Assembly: GCF_014201875.1 (NCBI RefSeq)
Contig: NZ_JACHFL010000005.1
Location: forward strand, 248,001-312,000
From: Deinococcus humi
GTDB lineage: Bacteria > Deinococcota > Deinococci > Deinococcales > Deinococcaceae
Direction of reading: 5' to 3'
DNA: 64,000 nt
The notes beneath the pieces were generated by a model that saw only the letters and a program-made list of their open reading frames with translations, made no database searches and had not been told where the DNA came from. The position numbers and the translations under genes were made by a program. This document shows positions 27,930 to 36,928 of the stretch, in pieces. Positions within the stretch are counted from its first letter, which is position 1. Every line of letters begins with the position of its first letter.

Positions 27930-30203
27930 ATGGCCGTTCGCTCTCCTGCCTCCGTGCTGGCGCTCCTGACCGTCTACATGGTTGGCTACGCCATCTGGCT
28001 GCTGCTCGGCGCACCGGCTGGAGACAGGACATCCGTGCTGGCAAACCTGCTGCTCGTACCCCCCTTTTTGCTGGCGACGCTGGTGGTCTGGACGGTAGCC
28101 AGGCTGCCGCAGGTGACGGCAGCCCCGGCTTGGCGCTGGCTGGGGTACGGTTTCCTGGCCTGGGCGCTGGGTGGGCTGATCTACTCCGGGTATGACCTGC
28201 TGGGGCTGCCTCCCTTTCCCTCTCTGGCAGACGTGGGCTATCTGGCCACCCTGCCGTGCTTCGCCGCAGGGTTGACCGCCCTACGCCGCGAACGTCGGGG
28301 CACCCTGCAGACCCTCAGCTTCCTGACCGACGCCGCGCTGGTCACGCTGATTCTGGGCGCCCTGGGGTGGCAGACCTTTTTCCAGAGCACGCTCGCAGAC
28401 ACCGCGCAGCCCGTCCTGGCACTGTGGATCTCGCTGGCGTATCCCGTCTTGTACCTGCTGCTGTGTGCCGCCACCGTAACGCTGGCCCTATGGAAGCCGC
28501 TGGGCCTGCGCAGACGGGTGATCGCCCTGCTGGCCGCCGGACTGCTGTGCTTTCTGGGCACCAACGTCCTCTACTTTGGCGCGGTGGCCCGCGGCAGTTA
28601 CGTGCCGGGCACCTGGCTGGATCTGGGCTGGCCGCTGGCGGCGTTCCTGATCGCCTGGGCGGCGTACCGCTGCGGCGAGGCGGCCACACGGCCCCAGCCG
28701 AACTGGCCTCAGTTGCCCAGCGAGTGGTGGAAAGGATTGCTGCCTCATTACGCGGTGGTGGCCGCGTTCCTGGTCTACCTGGCCCTGCACCTGGGAGCCC
28801 CACTGGACCGGCCACAACAGGTGCTGCTGTGGCTGATCGTGGGCCTATTCGCGCTGCGTCAGCTCCTGGTGCTGACCGACAACCAGCGCCTGCAACTGCA
28901 CCTGACGCACCGCGCCGAACATGATCCGCTGACTGGCGTGCGCAATCGGAGCGACCTAGAAGTCGATCTGCAACGGCAGATTGACGAGGCCCGCACCTGG
29001 AACAGCGTGGTGGCGGTGTTGTTCATTGACCTTGACCGCATGAAGGAGATCAACGACACCTTCGGACATGTGGTGGGCGACCACCTGCTGCAAGCGCTGG
29101 CCACCCGACTGTCTGAAGCCCTGCCCGCCGACGCCCTGCTCTTCCGATTCGGCGGCGATGAGTTTGTGGCCGTGCTGCCCAGACATGACGCAGCAGCGGC
29201 CGCCAGGGTGGCGCAGACGCTGCTTGCCGCCGCCAGCAAGGCCTTCCAGATCGGCCCGGAGATCTTACATGTGTCGGCCAGTCTCGGGATTGCGCTGGCT
29301 CCTGGCGACGCTGAGCAGGCCACCGCGGCCATCAAGCAGGCAGACGGAGCCCTGTACCGCGCCAAGCAGGCGGGCAGGGACACCTGGCGCTTCGCCAGCG
29401 AGCAGCTCAACAGCCTGCACATGCCCCAGGCCCAGCTGGAAGTGCAGCTCCGCGGCGCTTTGGAACGAGGCGAGTTCGCCATGTACTTTCAGCCGCTGAT
29501 TGATCTGCGCAGCGGGCGGGTGCGCAGTTTTGAGGCCCTGATGCGCTGGAATTCCCCCGTGCTCGGGCCAGTCTCGCCTGCCGATTTCATTCCAGTGGCC
29601 GAAACGCGCGAGATGATGGGCGGGCTGGGGCACTGGGCCATGCGCGAGTCGATTCGTCAGATGTGCGCGTGGCAGGCGGCGTTGCCTGGCGTCAGTGTCG
29701 CAGTCAACGTGTCGGCCACGCAATTCGCCTACGAAAACTTCGTGGCCGACACGCGCGCCACGCTGGCCGAGTACGGCGGCACGCCCGGGCTGCTCACGCT
29801 GGAGATCACCGAGAGTGCGGTTCTGGCCGACGCGATGCAGGCCCGGCAAAAATTACTGGAACTGCGCGCCCTGGGCGTGCGCGTGGCCTTGGACGACTTC
29901 GGGACCGGCTACTCCAGCCTGGGTCAGCTCCGCTCACTGCCCGTGGATGTCCTCAAAATCGACCGGGTGTTCATCCAGGACAGCAACACCGATTCGGCGT
30001 TCATCCAGGCCATGATTTCGATGGGGCACAGCCTGGGGCTGGAGGTGGTGGCCGAGGGCATCGAGGACGCGGCCACCGTCGCCCAGCTGCAGGCCCTGAG
30101 ATGTGATCTGGGCCAGGGATTTTACTTCGCTCGGCCACAACCTGCCGGTCAGGCGGTGGCCGCGATGGCGCAGGGCAGCCTTCTGGCCCTGCCACGTTGC
30201 TGA
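27930..30203 (+). CDS. Membrane GGDEF-EAL cyclic di-GMP protein
   Basis: 757 residues. Eight or nine transmembrane segments (residues about 8-315) form a sensor region. The GGDEF domain (about 325-490) has an intact FRFGGDEFVAVLPR active site and IDLDRMKEINDTFGH, so it may make c-di-GMP. Its inhibitory RxxD site is not visible upstream (the segment reads LPADALLFRF). The EAL domain (about 500-750) has FEALMRW, VNVSATQF, LEITES and DDFGTGYSSLGQLRSLPVDVLKID, so it could also cleave c-di-GMP. Which activity dominates cannot be told. Confidence 0.92.
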   Translation: MAVRSPASVLALLTVYMVGYAIWLLLGAPAGDRTSVLANLLLVPPFLLATLVVWTVARLPQVTAAPAWRWLGYGFLAWALGGLIYSGYDLLGLPPFPSLADVGYLATLPCFAAGLTALRRERRGTLQTLSFLTDAALVTLILGALGWQTFFQSTLADTAQPVLALWISLAYPVLYLLLCAATVTLALWKPLGLRRRVIALLAAGLLCFLGTNVLYFGAVARGSYVPGTWLDLGWPLAAFLIAWAAYRCGEAATRPQPNWPQLPSEWWKGLLPHYAVVAAFLVYLALHLGAPLDRPQQVLLWLIVGLFALRQLLVLTDNQRLQLHLTHRAEHDPLTGVRNRSDLEVDLQRQIDEARTWNSVVAVLFIDLDRMKEINDTFGHVVGDHLLQALATRLSEALPADALLFRFGGDEFVAVLPRHDAAAAARVAQTLLAAASKAFQIGPEILHVSASLGIALAPGDAEQATAAIKQADGALYRAKQAGRDTWRFASEQLNSLHMPQAQLEVQLRGALERGEFAMYFQPLIDLRSGRVRSFEALMRWNSPVLGPVSPADFIPVAETREMMGGLGHWAMRESIRQMCAWQAALPGVSVAVNVSATQFAYENFVADTRATLAEYGGTPGLLTLEITESAVLADAMQARQKLLELRALGVRVALDDFGTGYSSLGQLRSLPVDVLKIDRVFIQDSNTDSAFIQAMISMGHSLGLEVVAEGIEDAATVAQLQALRCDLGQGFYFARPQPAGQAVAAMAQGSLLALPRC

Positions 30204-30740
30204 CACTGCACTCCTGCCGCCGCTCCCAAAGTCCCGCCCCAACCACCAGATAACCGGATTCACATCACTCGCTTGGCACCGTACATCCAGTCATCGGCCG
30301 CCGACGGCCATTCGCCGAGAGCCGCGTGCAATCCAGCCAGATCGGCGTCTTTGAAGGCACCCAGTTTCTCCCCTGGGAGAAGCAAGAGTTCTTGCAACCG
30401 CACCCTGCGCCACCCAACACCGGCACTGTACATGGGCGCTGGAGGGGTGACAAGGCTTTGACTGATCAGGTGCGGGCGCCCTGCGGTCTCTTCTCATCCC
30501 TGACGACGACGCCCAAAACCACTGGCCGGGGATGGGCGCTTGTGTTGCCAATGGCAGCACTTCAAGGGGAAATCTCGCTTGTCGGAGGGCTTCCACCTTG
30601 CGTCCGTTCCAGCAGGCGACGGACTTCCCAGCAGGCACCACCATGCTGTGTCACGCACCAGCCATTGTGGGAGACATACAGTCATCGTCACGCCATGAGC
30701 ACGGCTTTGAACCCCGTGCCAAACACACCCAGGAGCATCT
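30204..30740. other. Intergenic region, nothing firm
   Basis: About 540 bases with overlapping short frames on both strands, none with a start signal or homology I recognise. Probably a spacer with decayed sequence. Confidence 0.3.
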
Positions 30741-32075
30741 ATGACGAACCTCACGTCCCTCTCTGCCAGCCAGCTCGCCCGACTCGTGACGGAAAAAAGA
30801 GCTTCGTCCCTGGAGATCGTAGACGCGTATATCGAGCGAGCGCAACAGCTGCAGGACCTCAATGCCCTGCCTTTCCCGTGCTTTGATCGGGCGCGGCGTG
30901 AGGCCCAGGAACGCGACGCCCAACTGGCCCGGGGAGAACGTCTGGGCCCGCTGCACGGCGTGCCCCTTACCGTCAAGGACTGGCTCGAGGTGGAGGGCCT
31001 GCCCTGTCGTGCCGGCGACGAAGCGCGCCGGGGGATGGTCTGTCAGCAAGACGCGACGGCCGTGGCCCGTCTGCGCGCTGCGGGAGGGGTTGTGCTCGGG
31101 AAGACTGCGGTCCTGCCCGACACGGCCGTGTACGGGCGGGTGGCTAATCCCTACGGCGAGGGCCGCAGTCCTGGTGGATCGAGTTCGGGCGAGGCGGCCC
31201 TGATCGCCGCGGGCGGCAGTCCTTTGGGCCTGGGCAGCGACTCCGGCGGCTCCATCCGCCAGCCGGCCGCCTTTTGCGGGGTGGCCGGACTCAAACCCAC
31301 CTCGGGGCGGGTGCCGCCCACTGGGCATCTTCCGCGCATTAATCCGCTCGCCGATTCGCGCACAGTCATCGGTCCACTGGCCCGACGGGTGGAAGATCTC
31401 GCTCTCGCACTGCACCTCATCGCGGGCGAGGACGGCTGGGACGCGAGTGTGGTCCCCGCGCCGCTCAGTGACTACCGTGAAGTGCGGGTACCGGTCCTGC
31501 GCGCCGCATTTTTTGACCGTTTGCCGGGGGCGGAGGGCCTGGATGATGCGGACGCCTCCTGCGTGTTGGGGGAAGCGGTGACGGCGCTCAAGCACTTGGG
31601 CGTTGAGGTCCGTGAAGCTGCGCCACCTGGCCTGGACGCGACGATGGCGCTCACCCGGGAGTACTGGGCGCGGCCCGAATCATCGTCGTGGGAGTTGTGG
31701 GAGCCTGACGGGGCCTCGACCCTCAGTGCCGACCAGGTCGAGCGTCACCTGTTCGAGTGGGATCGTTTCCGGCGCGGGGTATTGGGCTTCATGCGCGGTG
31801 TGGACGTGATCTTGACGCCCGTCACGCGGTCGGGCGCGGTGAAGCACGGGGACGACGAGGGCGGCATCGATTTTACGGCCCCCTTTAGCCTGACGGGACA
31901 GCCCGCCGCCGTGGTGCGTTGTGGGAAGACGGCGGACAGACGACCCCTGGGCGTGCAGGTGGTGGCCCGGATGTGGCGCGAGGACGTGGCCTTGGCCGTG
32001 GCGCACGCCCTGGAAGAGGCGCTGGGCGGCCACCGAAGCCCCCCGTCACGCGAGACGGCAGACTGGAAAGCGTGA
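30741..32075 (+). CDS. Amidase signature family enzyme
   Basis: 444 residues. Amidase signature fold with Ser-cisSer-Lys triad: the Lys in GVPLTVKDWLEV, the Gly/Ser-rich signature SPGGSSSGEAALIAAGGSPLG and the nucleophile in GSDSGGSIRQPA. GLKPTSGRV follows as in the family. It hydrolyses small amides; the target is unknown. ATG follows CAGGAG with good spacing. A GNAT acetyltransferase gene starts 10 bp downstream, so the two probably form an operon. Confidence 0.92.
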   Translation: MTNLTSLSASQLARLVTEKRASSLEIVDAYIERAQQLQDLNALPFPCFDRARREAQERDAQLARGERLGPLHGVPLTVKDWLEVEGLPCRAGDEARRGMVCQQDATAVARLRAAGGVVLGKTAVLPDTAVYGRVANPYGEGRSPGGSSSGEAALIAAGGSPLGLGSDSGGSIRQPAAFCGVAGLKPTSGRVPPTGHLPRINPLADSRTVIGPLARRVEDLALALHLIAGEDGWDASVVPAPLSDYREVRVPVLRAAFFDRLPGAEGLDDADASCVLGEAVTALKHLGVEVREAAPPGLDATMALTREYWARPESSSWELWEPDGASTLSADQVERHLFEWDRFRRGVLGFMRGVDVILTPVTRSGAVKHGDDEGGIDFTAPFSLTGQPAAVVRCGKTADRRPLGVQVVARMWREDVALAVAHALEEALGGHRSPPSRETADWKA

Positions 32076-32085
32076 GGAGGAAGCA

Positions 32086-32589
32086 GTGAATGGATGGACC
32101 GTGGATGTTCGCCGATTGAGTGAGGTGCGGCCCCAGGACGTGATGGCGTTGCACAACCACCCCCGGGTGCGCCGAACCCTGCCGCTGGCTCAGTCGCTGA
32201 TGGACGAGGCGGGGGCGCAGCGGTTCATCGCCGCAAAAGAGCGCTTGTGGGAAGAGCACGGGTACGGGCCCTGGGCTTTTTTCGTAGGTGACAGGTTCGC
32301 GGGGTGGGGCGGGTTGCAACCTGAGGGACCGGACGCCGACCTTGGGCTGGTGCTCCATCCCGACTTCTGGGGTCTCGGGCAACAGGTCATACCGACCATC
32401 CTCCGCCACGCCTTCTCGGAGTGGGGCCTGCCTTCGGTGACCGTGCTGCTGCCCCAAGGCCTCCGGGGGATGCGGGCAGCGACCCGCTTCGGATTCAGTC
32501 CGGACGGTGAGGTGATGCTCAATAGGGTGACTTTTGTGCGGTATCGCCTGCCGATCTCGACCTGGAGGGCGGCGCAGAAGATGCCCTGA
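32086..32589 (+). CDS. GNAT family acetyltransferase
   Basis: 167 residues with a RimJ/RimL-like layout: VRRLSEVRPQDVMALHNHPRVRRTLPL, a middle GPWAFFVGDRFAGWGGLQPEGPDADLGLVLHPDFWGLG, and RAATRFGFSPDGEVMLNRV. The acetyl-CoA-binding region (LHPDFWGLGQQVIPTIL) differs from the strict R/Q-x-x-G-x-G/A loop. GTG start at 32086 follows AGGAGGA. A longer frame goes back to 31921 inside the amidase gene. Likely co-expressed with the amidase; substrate unknown. Confidence 0.78.
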   Translation: MNGWTVDVRRLSEVRPQDVMALHNHPRVRRTLPLAQSLMDEAGAQRFIAAKERLWEEHGYGPWAFFVGDRFAGWGGLQPEGPDADLGLVLHPDFWGLGQQVIPTILRHAFSEWGLPSVTVLLPQGLRGMRAATRFGFSPDGEVMLNRVTFVRYRLPISTWRAAQKMP

Positions 32590-32940
32590 TTGCTGTTCTG
32601 CGCTGCCCATTACAGCTGGCGGAGACATGCGTGAAAGCCCCACGCCTCCAGTGACCTTGAGCAGGCTCCCCCATGCCTCACGGACAACCCTCTCGATGTT
32701 TGAGCCAGGCGGGGGAGGTTCAAGCGTGCCAGTGCACAGCCACAGGGATGTCTCGTGCACAACCAAGGGCGTCGGCGGCTGAGCCCTCGCTCTCCAAACC
32801 ACACCACCTGCGCCCACCACTCATAAGGGAAAGCCCCAGACCTGCGTGTGCTGATGCAGCAGGGCCCGGAGGTGAAGGGGCTTAAGGCTGTCTGACGGGC
32901 CTCTGCGTGACATGTCCTGGTGGTCTGATGGAGAAAAACG
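32590..32940. other. Non-coding stretch before the IS630 remnant
   Basis: About 350 bases, no supported gene. Minus-strand frames are short and unrecognised. Confidence 0.3.
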
Positions 32941-33243
32941 TTGACAGTGGGCCAGGAGAGGATGCTGCTGAGGGGAGAGGTGTCGCATGCGCGCAACGCC
33001 CATCCCGTCTTGACCCTCGAAGAACAGCAGCGTTTGACCGGGCTGGTTCGTCGCCGCAAAACACCCCGAGGCCTGGCTGCTCATGCGCAATCAGTCCTGC
33101 TGGGCGCGGAGCAACCGTACACCTCGCGCACCCAGATTGGTGAGCCGTTGGGCGTGTGTCGGCACACTGTGCGTCCCTGGCGCCAAAGTCTGGCGCACCT
33201 CGGAAGATTCAGGATGACGACATGGAGCGATAAATCCGCCTGA
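32941..33243 (+). pseudogene. IS630-type transposase remnant (N-terminal HTH only)
   Basis: 100 residues. The stretch LTLEEQQRLTGLVRRRK followed by TPRGLAAHAQSVLLGAEQPY, then TSRTQIGEPLGVCRHTVRPW, matches the two-part helix-turn-helix that opens IS630 transposases. The frame stops at 33243 with no DDE domain after it, so it is a fragment. TTG at 32941 or ATG at 32962 could start it, but expression is not expected to give a working enzyme. No terminal inverted repeats were found. Confidence 0.6.
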
Positions 33244-33372
33244 CACTGGATATTTTTAGTGATGACGACGAACTGGACCACACGAAGCATGGTGCGGCGA
33301 GCCCCAGAAGTGCGGCGTGCCCGTTCCCACGCCGGGCTCAGGACGAGAGGTCAGCCGTCACTTCTCTTGGTA

Positions 33373-34293
33373 TCACAGCCCTCGCCTGTTGCCTGCGAAA
33401 AAGGCGAGGAGGTGCGCGTTGACCTCCTGGGGCACCTCGTGTTGAATCCAGTGGCTCACGTTCCCAAACATCTCCAGTTGCGCATCATCGACGTGCTCCA
33501 CACTTCGCTCCGCCATTTCCCGCCCAAGGAACTGATCCTCGGCTCCCCACAGGATCAGGGCCGGCACGCGCACCCTCGCGTCGCCTCCCGTAGGTGCTGG
33601 GAAGAGGAACATGGCCCGGTACCAGTTGAGCATGCCTGTCAGCGTCCCGGGTTGAGCCCAGGCTTCCCGGTACCGCTTTAAATCGTCCGAGCTGAATGTT
33701 CCAGAGCGCGAGGTGTTCGTCAGGCTTCTGGCCAGCATGCGGAAATTTCTGATGCGGAGAAGCACTTCTGGCAGGACCGGCACCTGGAAGAAGAACATGT
33801 ACCAGCTCTTGAGTTGCTGTGCCCGACTTGTTCTCAGCGTCTGGGCGAAGACGCCGGGATGCGGAACGTTGAGAATGGCCAGCCGCTCCACCCGCTCCGG
33901 GTGTGAAATGGCGAGATTCCAGGCTACGGCCGCGCCCCAGTCATGCCCGACCACGTACGCCCGTTCACGTCCTCGCGCGTCGAGTAGACCCAACACATCC
34001 CGGGTCAGTGCGTCAATCCGGTAGGCTGCCATGCCCGGTGGTTTCTCGCTCAGGTTGTACCCCCGCTGGTCGGGCGCCAGCACCCGGTACCCCGCGTTCG
34101 CCAGGGCTTCGATCTGGCGGCGCCATCCGTACCAGAATTCAGGAAAGCCATGCAGCAGCACGACTAGCGGGCCGTCCTGAGGGCCCGCCTCGACCACATG
34201 CAGCAGCACACCGTTGACCCTGAGCAAGGTCCGCCTGACCTGTAGAGGGGGGGAGCCTTCAGTCTCCTTTCCAACTTCTCGCGTTTCGAGCAT
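33373..34293 (-). CDS. Alpha/beta hydrolase, epoxide hydrolase-like
   Basis: 306 residues. The oxyanion motif HGFPEFWYGW precedes the nucleophile elbow VGHDWGAAVAW, where Asp replaces Ser as in epoxide hydrolases and dehalogenases. WGAEDQFLG holds the acid and GNVSHWIQHE the catalytic His. The lid region includes WYMFFFQVPVLPE. ATG 34293 follows CTGGAG. A longer frame to 34476 reaches into the preceding gene. It lies 17 bp after the FAD monooxygenase on the same strand, so an epoxide made by the monooxygenase could be opened here. That pairing is inference. Confidence 0.85.
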   Translation of the reverse strand: MLETREVGKETEGSPPLQVRRTLLRVNGVLLHVVEAGPQDGPLVVLLHGFPEFWYGWRRQIEALANAGYRVLAPDQRGYNLSEKPPGMAAYRIDALTRDVLGLLDARGRERAYVVGHDWGAAVAWNLAISHPERVERLAILNVPHPGVFAQTLRTSRAQQLKSWYMFFFQVPVLPEVLLRIRNFRMLARSLTNTSRSGTFSSDDLKRYREAWAQPGTLTGMLNWYRAMFLFPAPTGGDARVRVPALILWGAEDQFLGREMAERSVEHVDDAQLEMFGNVSHWIQHEVPQEVNAHLLAFFAGNRRGL

Positions 34294-34310
34294 CGCAATC
34301 TCCAGGTGGG

Positions 34311-35693
34311 TCAAGACGGGGAGCTGTTCCTTATGGCCGCTCCCTGCCCACTGCGTCTGTAAGCGAGGTTTCCGTGCAGGACGTGCCAGGCCACACGGGG
34401 TTGGAGCAGGGCTGCCGGCGAATCGAGGAGATTGGCCACACGCTGAAAAGCCATGGCTGGCACAGGATCCTTCCAAGCTGCCTGGTGCAGTTTCCCGACA
34501 TACCAGTTCACGAACCTGGTCCTTGCTATACGGTGACCTTCTACGCCCTCAAAGCGGAGGTCCGAGCCGACGGCCATGTCCCAGGGAACGTTGATGGCTT
34601 TTGCCGCCCGAGTGAAGAAGCGGCGGGCCAGACCGTCAAACCCTTCAGCCAGGGCGTATTGCAATTCCAGGGCTTCCGTTGCCGCGACCGTCATGCCCTG
34701 GCCGTAGACAGGATTGAAACTGCAGATGGCGTCCCCGAATGCCAGGTAGCGCTGGGGGAAGCGGTCAAGCTGTTCGTAACGGCGTCTCCGGCTGCCAGGG
34801 AACTTGAACTGTGTCCCCTCGTCCAGTGGCTGGGCTCGGCTCACCAGGGTGTAGATGTCGGAGATGGGCAAACTTCGAGCGAAAGCAAGAAATCCAGCCA
34901 GATCGGTGGGGGCCTCGTCCCCCAGAATGCCCGCGAGTGTCACGATCCAGCGGTCTCCTTCGACAGGCACCATGAAACCCGACCGGGGGGTGCGGGTGGA
35001 CCCGCTACAGACGACGGAGGGCACGTCCCCGCCATCGATGGCCGTCTCGCCCGGGCGACGTTGGAACACGCGTGTCGTGTAGGTGAGGCTGGTCCGCACA
35101 AAGTCCTCAGGAGGTGCCGGGTACCCCAATGCCTTCAGCCACGCAGGACTGTGTGAACCACGGCCACAGGCGTCAACCACGAGGTCGGCAGCGAGTTCTT
35201 GCTCCCCATCGCCCCCGCGTGGTGCCGAGCGGACGCCAGTGATCCGGCAACCACCCAGCGAAGTGAGGAGGCCCTGGACGTCCACGCCGTTGATGGCTTC
35301 CACATTCGACCATTCGAGCAGGCGACGGCGGACGGTCGTTTCGATGAGGGGGCGGCTCATGACGACACCTCGAAGCCCACTGGTAAAGGACACGTGGGGT
35401 GCGCCCTCATTGACCCACAGGCAGTATTCGGTCAAGTCGCCGGCCATCGCGCCTTGCTGGACGAGATCCTCCGTGATGCCCGGGAAGAACAGTTCAAGGA
35501 CTTCACGGCCGCGGCCGAGCAGGCCGTGCAGGTGGCGGCCTTGAGGGACCCCTTTGCGGGGTAGAGCATGCTCAGGATGCTCGTCGCGCTCGAGGAGCGT
35601 CACGTGTTCGAAGGCATCCGCAAGGGCACGAGCGGCAAGCAGTCCACCCATACTGCCGCCAATGACGATTGCGCGTTCACCCAGCACCTTCAT
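34311..35693 (-). CDS. FAD-dependent monooxygenase
   Basis: 460 residues with a Rossmann FAD-binding start AIVIGGSMGGLLAARALADAF, the mid DG-like motif LVVDACGRGSHSPAWL and the second FAD motif YLAFGDAICSFNPVYGQGM. These fit the PHBH/UbiH-like group of flavin monooxygenases. Start 35693 follows CAGGAGG; a longer frame to 35759 is less likely. It forms an operon with the epoxide hydrolase-like gene. Substrate unknown; hydrophobic or isoprenoid compounds are possible. Confidence 0.88.
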   Translation of the reverse strand: MKVLGERAIVIGGSMGGLLAARALADAFEHVTLLERDEHPEHALPRKGVPQGRHLHGLLGRGREVLELFFPGITEDLVQQGAMAGDLTEYCLWVNEGAPHVSFTSGLRGVVMSRPLIETTVRRRLLEWSNVEAINGVDVQGLLTSLGGCRITGVRSAPRGGDGEQELAADLVVDACGRGSHSPAWLKALGYPAPPEDFVRTSLTYTTRVFQRRPGETAIDGGDVPSVVCSGSTRTPRSGFMVPVEGDRWIVTLAGILGDEAPTDLAGFLAFARSLPISDIYTLVSRAQPLDEGTQFKFPGSRRRRYEQLDRFPQRYLAFGDAICSFNPVYGQGMTVAATEALELQYALAEGFDGLARRFFTRAAKAINVPWDMAVGSDLRFEGVEGHRIARTRFVNWYVGKLHQAAWKDPVPAMAFQRVANLLDSPAALLQPRVAWHVLHGNLAYRRSGQGAAIRNSSPS

Positions 35694-36059
35694 CGTCCCA
35701 CCTCCTGTTGTGGTCGCGTGTCGCGACGAGGGCTTCAATCTGAAGTGACGGTGTTGCAAGGAACCGCTGGAATAGAGGACGGGCAGGCGACATCAGAGCA
35801 GGTTGCCGGGAGCCACACATACGCTGGAATTAAGCTGTCCGTCCCCTCTCAAGTGCAAAGCAGAGAATGAATGTTGAGATCAACTGTAGCACTTTCGCCA
35901 TTTATCATTCTCCCTTTCCTTCCCCGCTGGGCGATGGCAGCGGGAAGATGCCTATGCCTCGCGGGTGCCCGATCTGGGCCGGCTTCGTCAGCGGCTGAAG
36001 ACGGTCAAGGGGGTCTGGAGAAGCCCTTGAAGATAGAGTTACGGACATCTTGGGCCCTC

Positions 36060-36093
36060 GAAGGCCAGGGGTTCGAATTCTTCGATCACACCA
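36060..36093 (+). repeat. Degenerate copy of the tRNA-Arg 3' end (att-site candidate)
   Basis: 34 bases match 22415-22449. The first 19 are identical (GAAGGCCAGGGGTTCGAAT), then the T-arm end has decayed, while TTCG and the final CACACCA are kept. A GATAGAG at 36032-36038 also recalls the tRNA D-arm, so a longer decayed tRNA copy may have been present. It has the same orientation as the gene. Confidence 0.75.
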
Positions 36094-36122
36094 AAAATCT
36101 CGTCCAGAGGGGATTTTTCTTT
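36093..36122 (+). terminator. Hairpin after the tRNA remnant
   Basis: AAAAATC (36093-36099) pairs with GATTTTT (36112-36118), extended by G-U and C-G pairs, followed by CTTT. It looks like a terminator carried along with the tRNA copy but differs from the one after the intact gene. Confidence 0.55.
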
Positions 36123-36223
36123 ATAGTCGTGATGCACAAAGAGCCGCGTGCCCTGTTCGTGCCTTACAGGTCAGGAAGTCCACGGTGCAGGGTTTACTCC
36201 AATCACCCACCTCAGGAGTCGAC

Positions 36224-36928
36224 ATGAGTGAACACAGACAGGCCATTCCCCTCACCAACCGCTTCGCGGAAGCCATGACCGTCGCACACCGCTGGCACGC
36301 GGGTCACTTCCGCAAAGGGACTCCCACCCCCTACATCTCCCATCTGCTCGGCGTGGCCTCCATTGCCCTCGAGTACGGAGCCAACGAGGATGAAGCCATT
36401 GCCGCCCTCCTGCACGATGCGTTGGAGGATGGGCCGGAGAATACGGGCATTGACGCGACAGAGCTGCGTAAGGACATCGTGCGCCAGTTCGGGGCGAACG
36501 TGGCCAGGCTGGTCGATGGTGCGACGGACGCCACTCCTCAGGCAGGTGAGCCCAAGGCGCCGTGGGCCGAGCGGAAGACAGCCTACCTGGGCAAGCTCCT
36601 CCAGGAGAAGAACGCCTCCTCCCTCCTGATCAGTGCGTCGGACAAGGTGCATAACGCCCAGACCATCCTCAACGCGATCAAGCCATTGAGCGGTGCAGAA
36701 CGGGTCGAGTTCTTCAAACGGTTCAATCAGGGCCTGGAGGGCACGCTGCAGTACTACCGCTTCCTGGTGGATGCGTATCGCCGTGCGCCAGGAGCCCAGG
36801 GGCGAGTCCAGCTTCAGGCCCTGTTTGACCTGTTGGACGGTACGGTCACGGCGATTGAGGAGGCGTGCGGGACGACAGCAGAAGACGTCCGCCGTCATCC
36901 CATGCTGCGGGGTGTCCTTCCAGCCTAG
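36224..36928 (+). CDS. HD-domain hydrolase related to ppGpp hydrolases
   Basis: 234 residues. HD-fold: AHRWHAGHFRKGTPTPYISHLLGVASIA, then the metal pair LLHDALEDG and the later ASDKVHNAQTI, which matches the A-D-K-L-x-N of RelA/SpoT and small alarmone hydrolases. No synthetase or regulatory domain follows, so it may be a stand-alone hydrolase of (p)ppGpp or another nucleotide. Start 36224 follows CAGGAG; a longer frame to 36050 passes through the tRNA remnant. It is the first gene outside the possible island. Confidence 0.8.
   Translation: MSEHRQAIPLTNRFAEAMTVAHRWHAGHFRKGTPTPYISHLLGVASIALEYGANEDEAIAALLHDALEDGPENTGIDATELRKDIVRQFGANVARLVDGATDATPQAGEPKAPWAERKTAYLGKLLQEKNASSLLISASDKVHNAQTILNAIKPLSGAERVEFFKRFNQGLEGTLQYYRFLVDAYRRAPGAQGRVQLQALFDLLDGTVTAIEEACGTTAEDVRRHPMLRGVLPA

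Larger units (their letters stand above)
35694..36223. other. Intergenic region with tRNA remnant
   Basis: About 530 bases with the promoter side of the monooxygenase gene, a degenerate tRNA-Arg end at 36060-36093 and a hairpin after it. No other gene. Confidence 0.5.
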
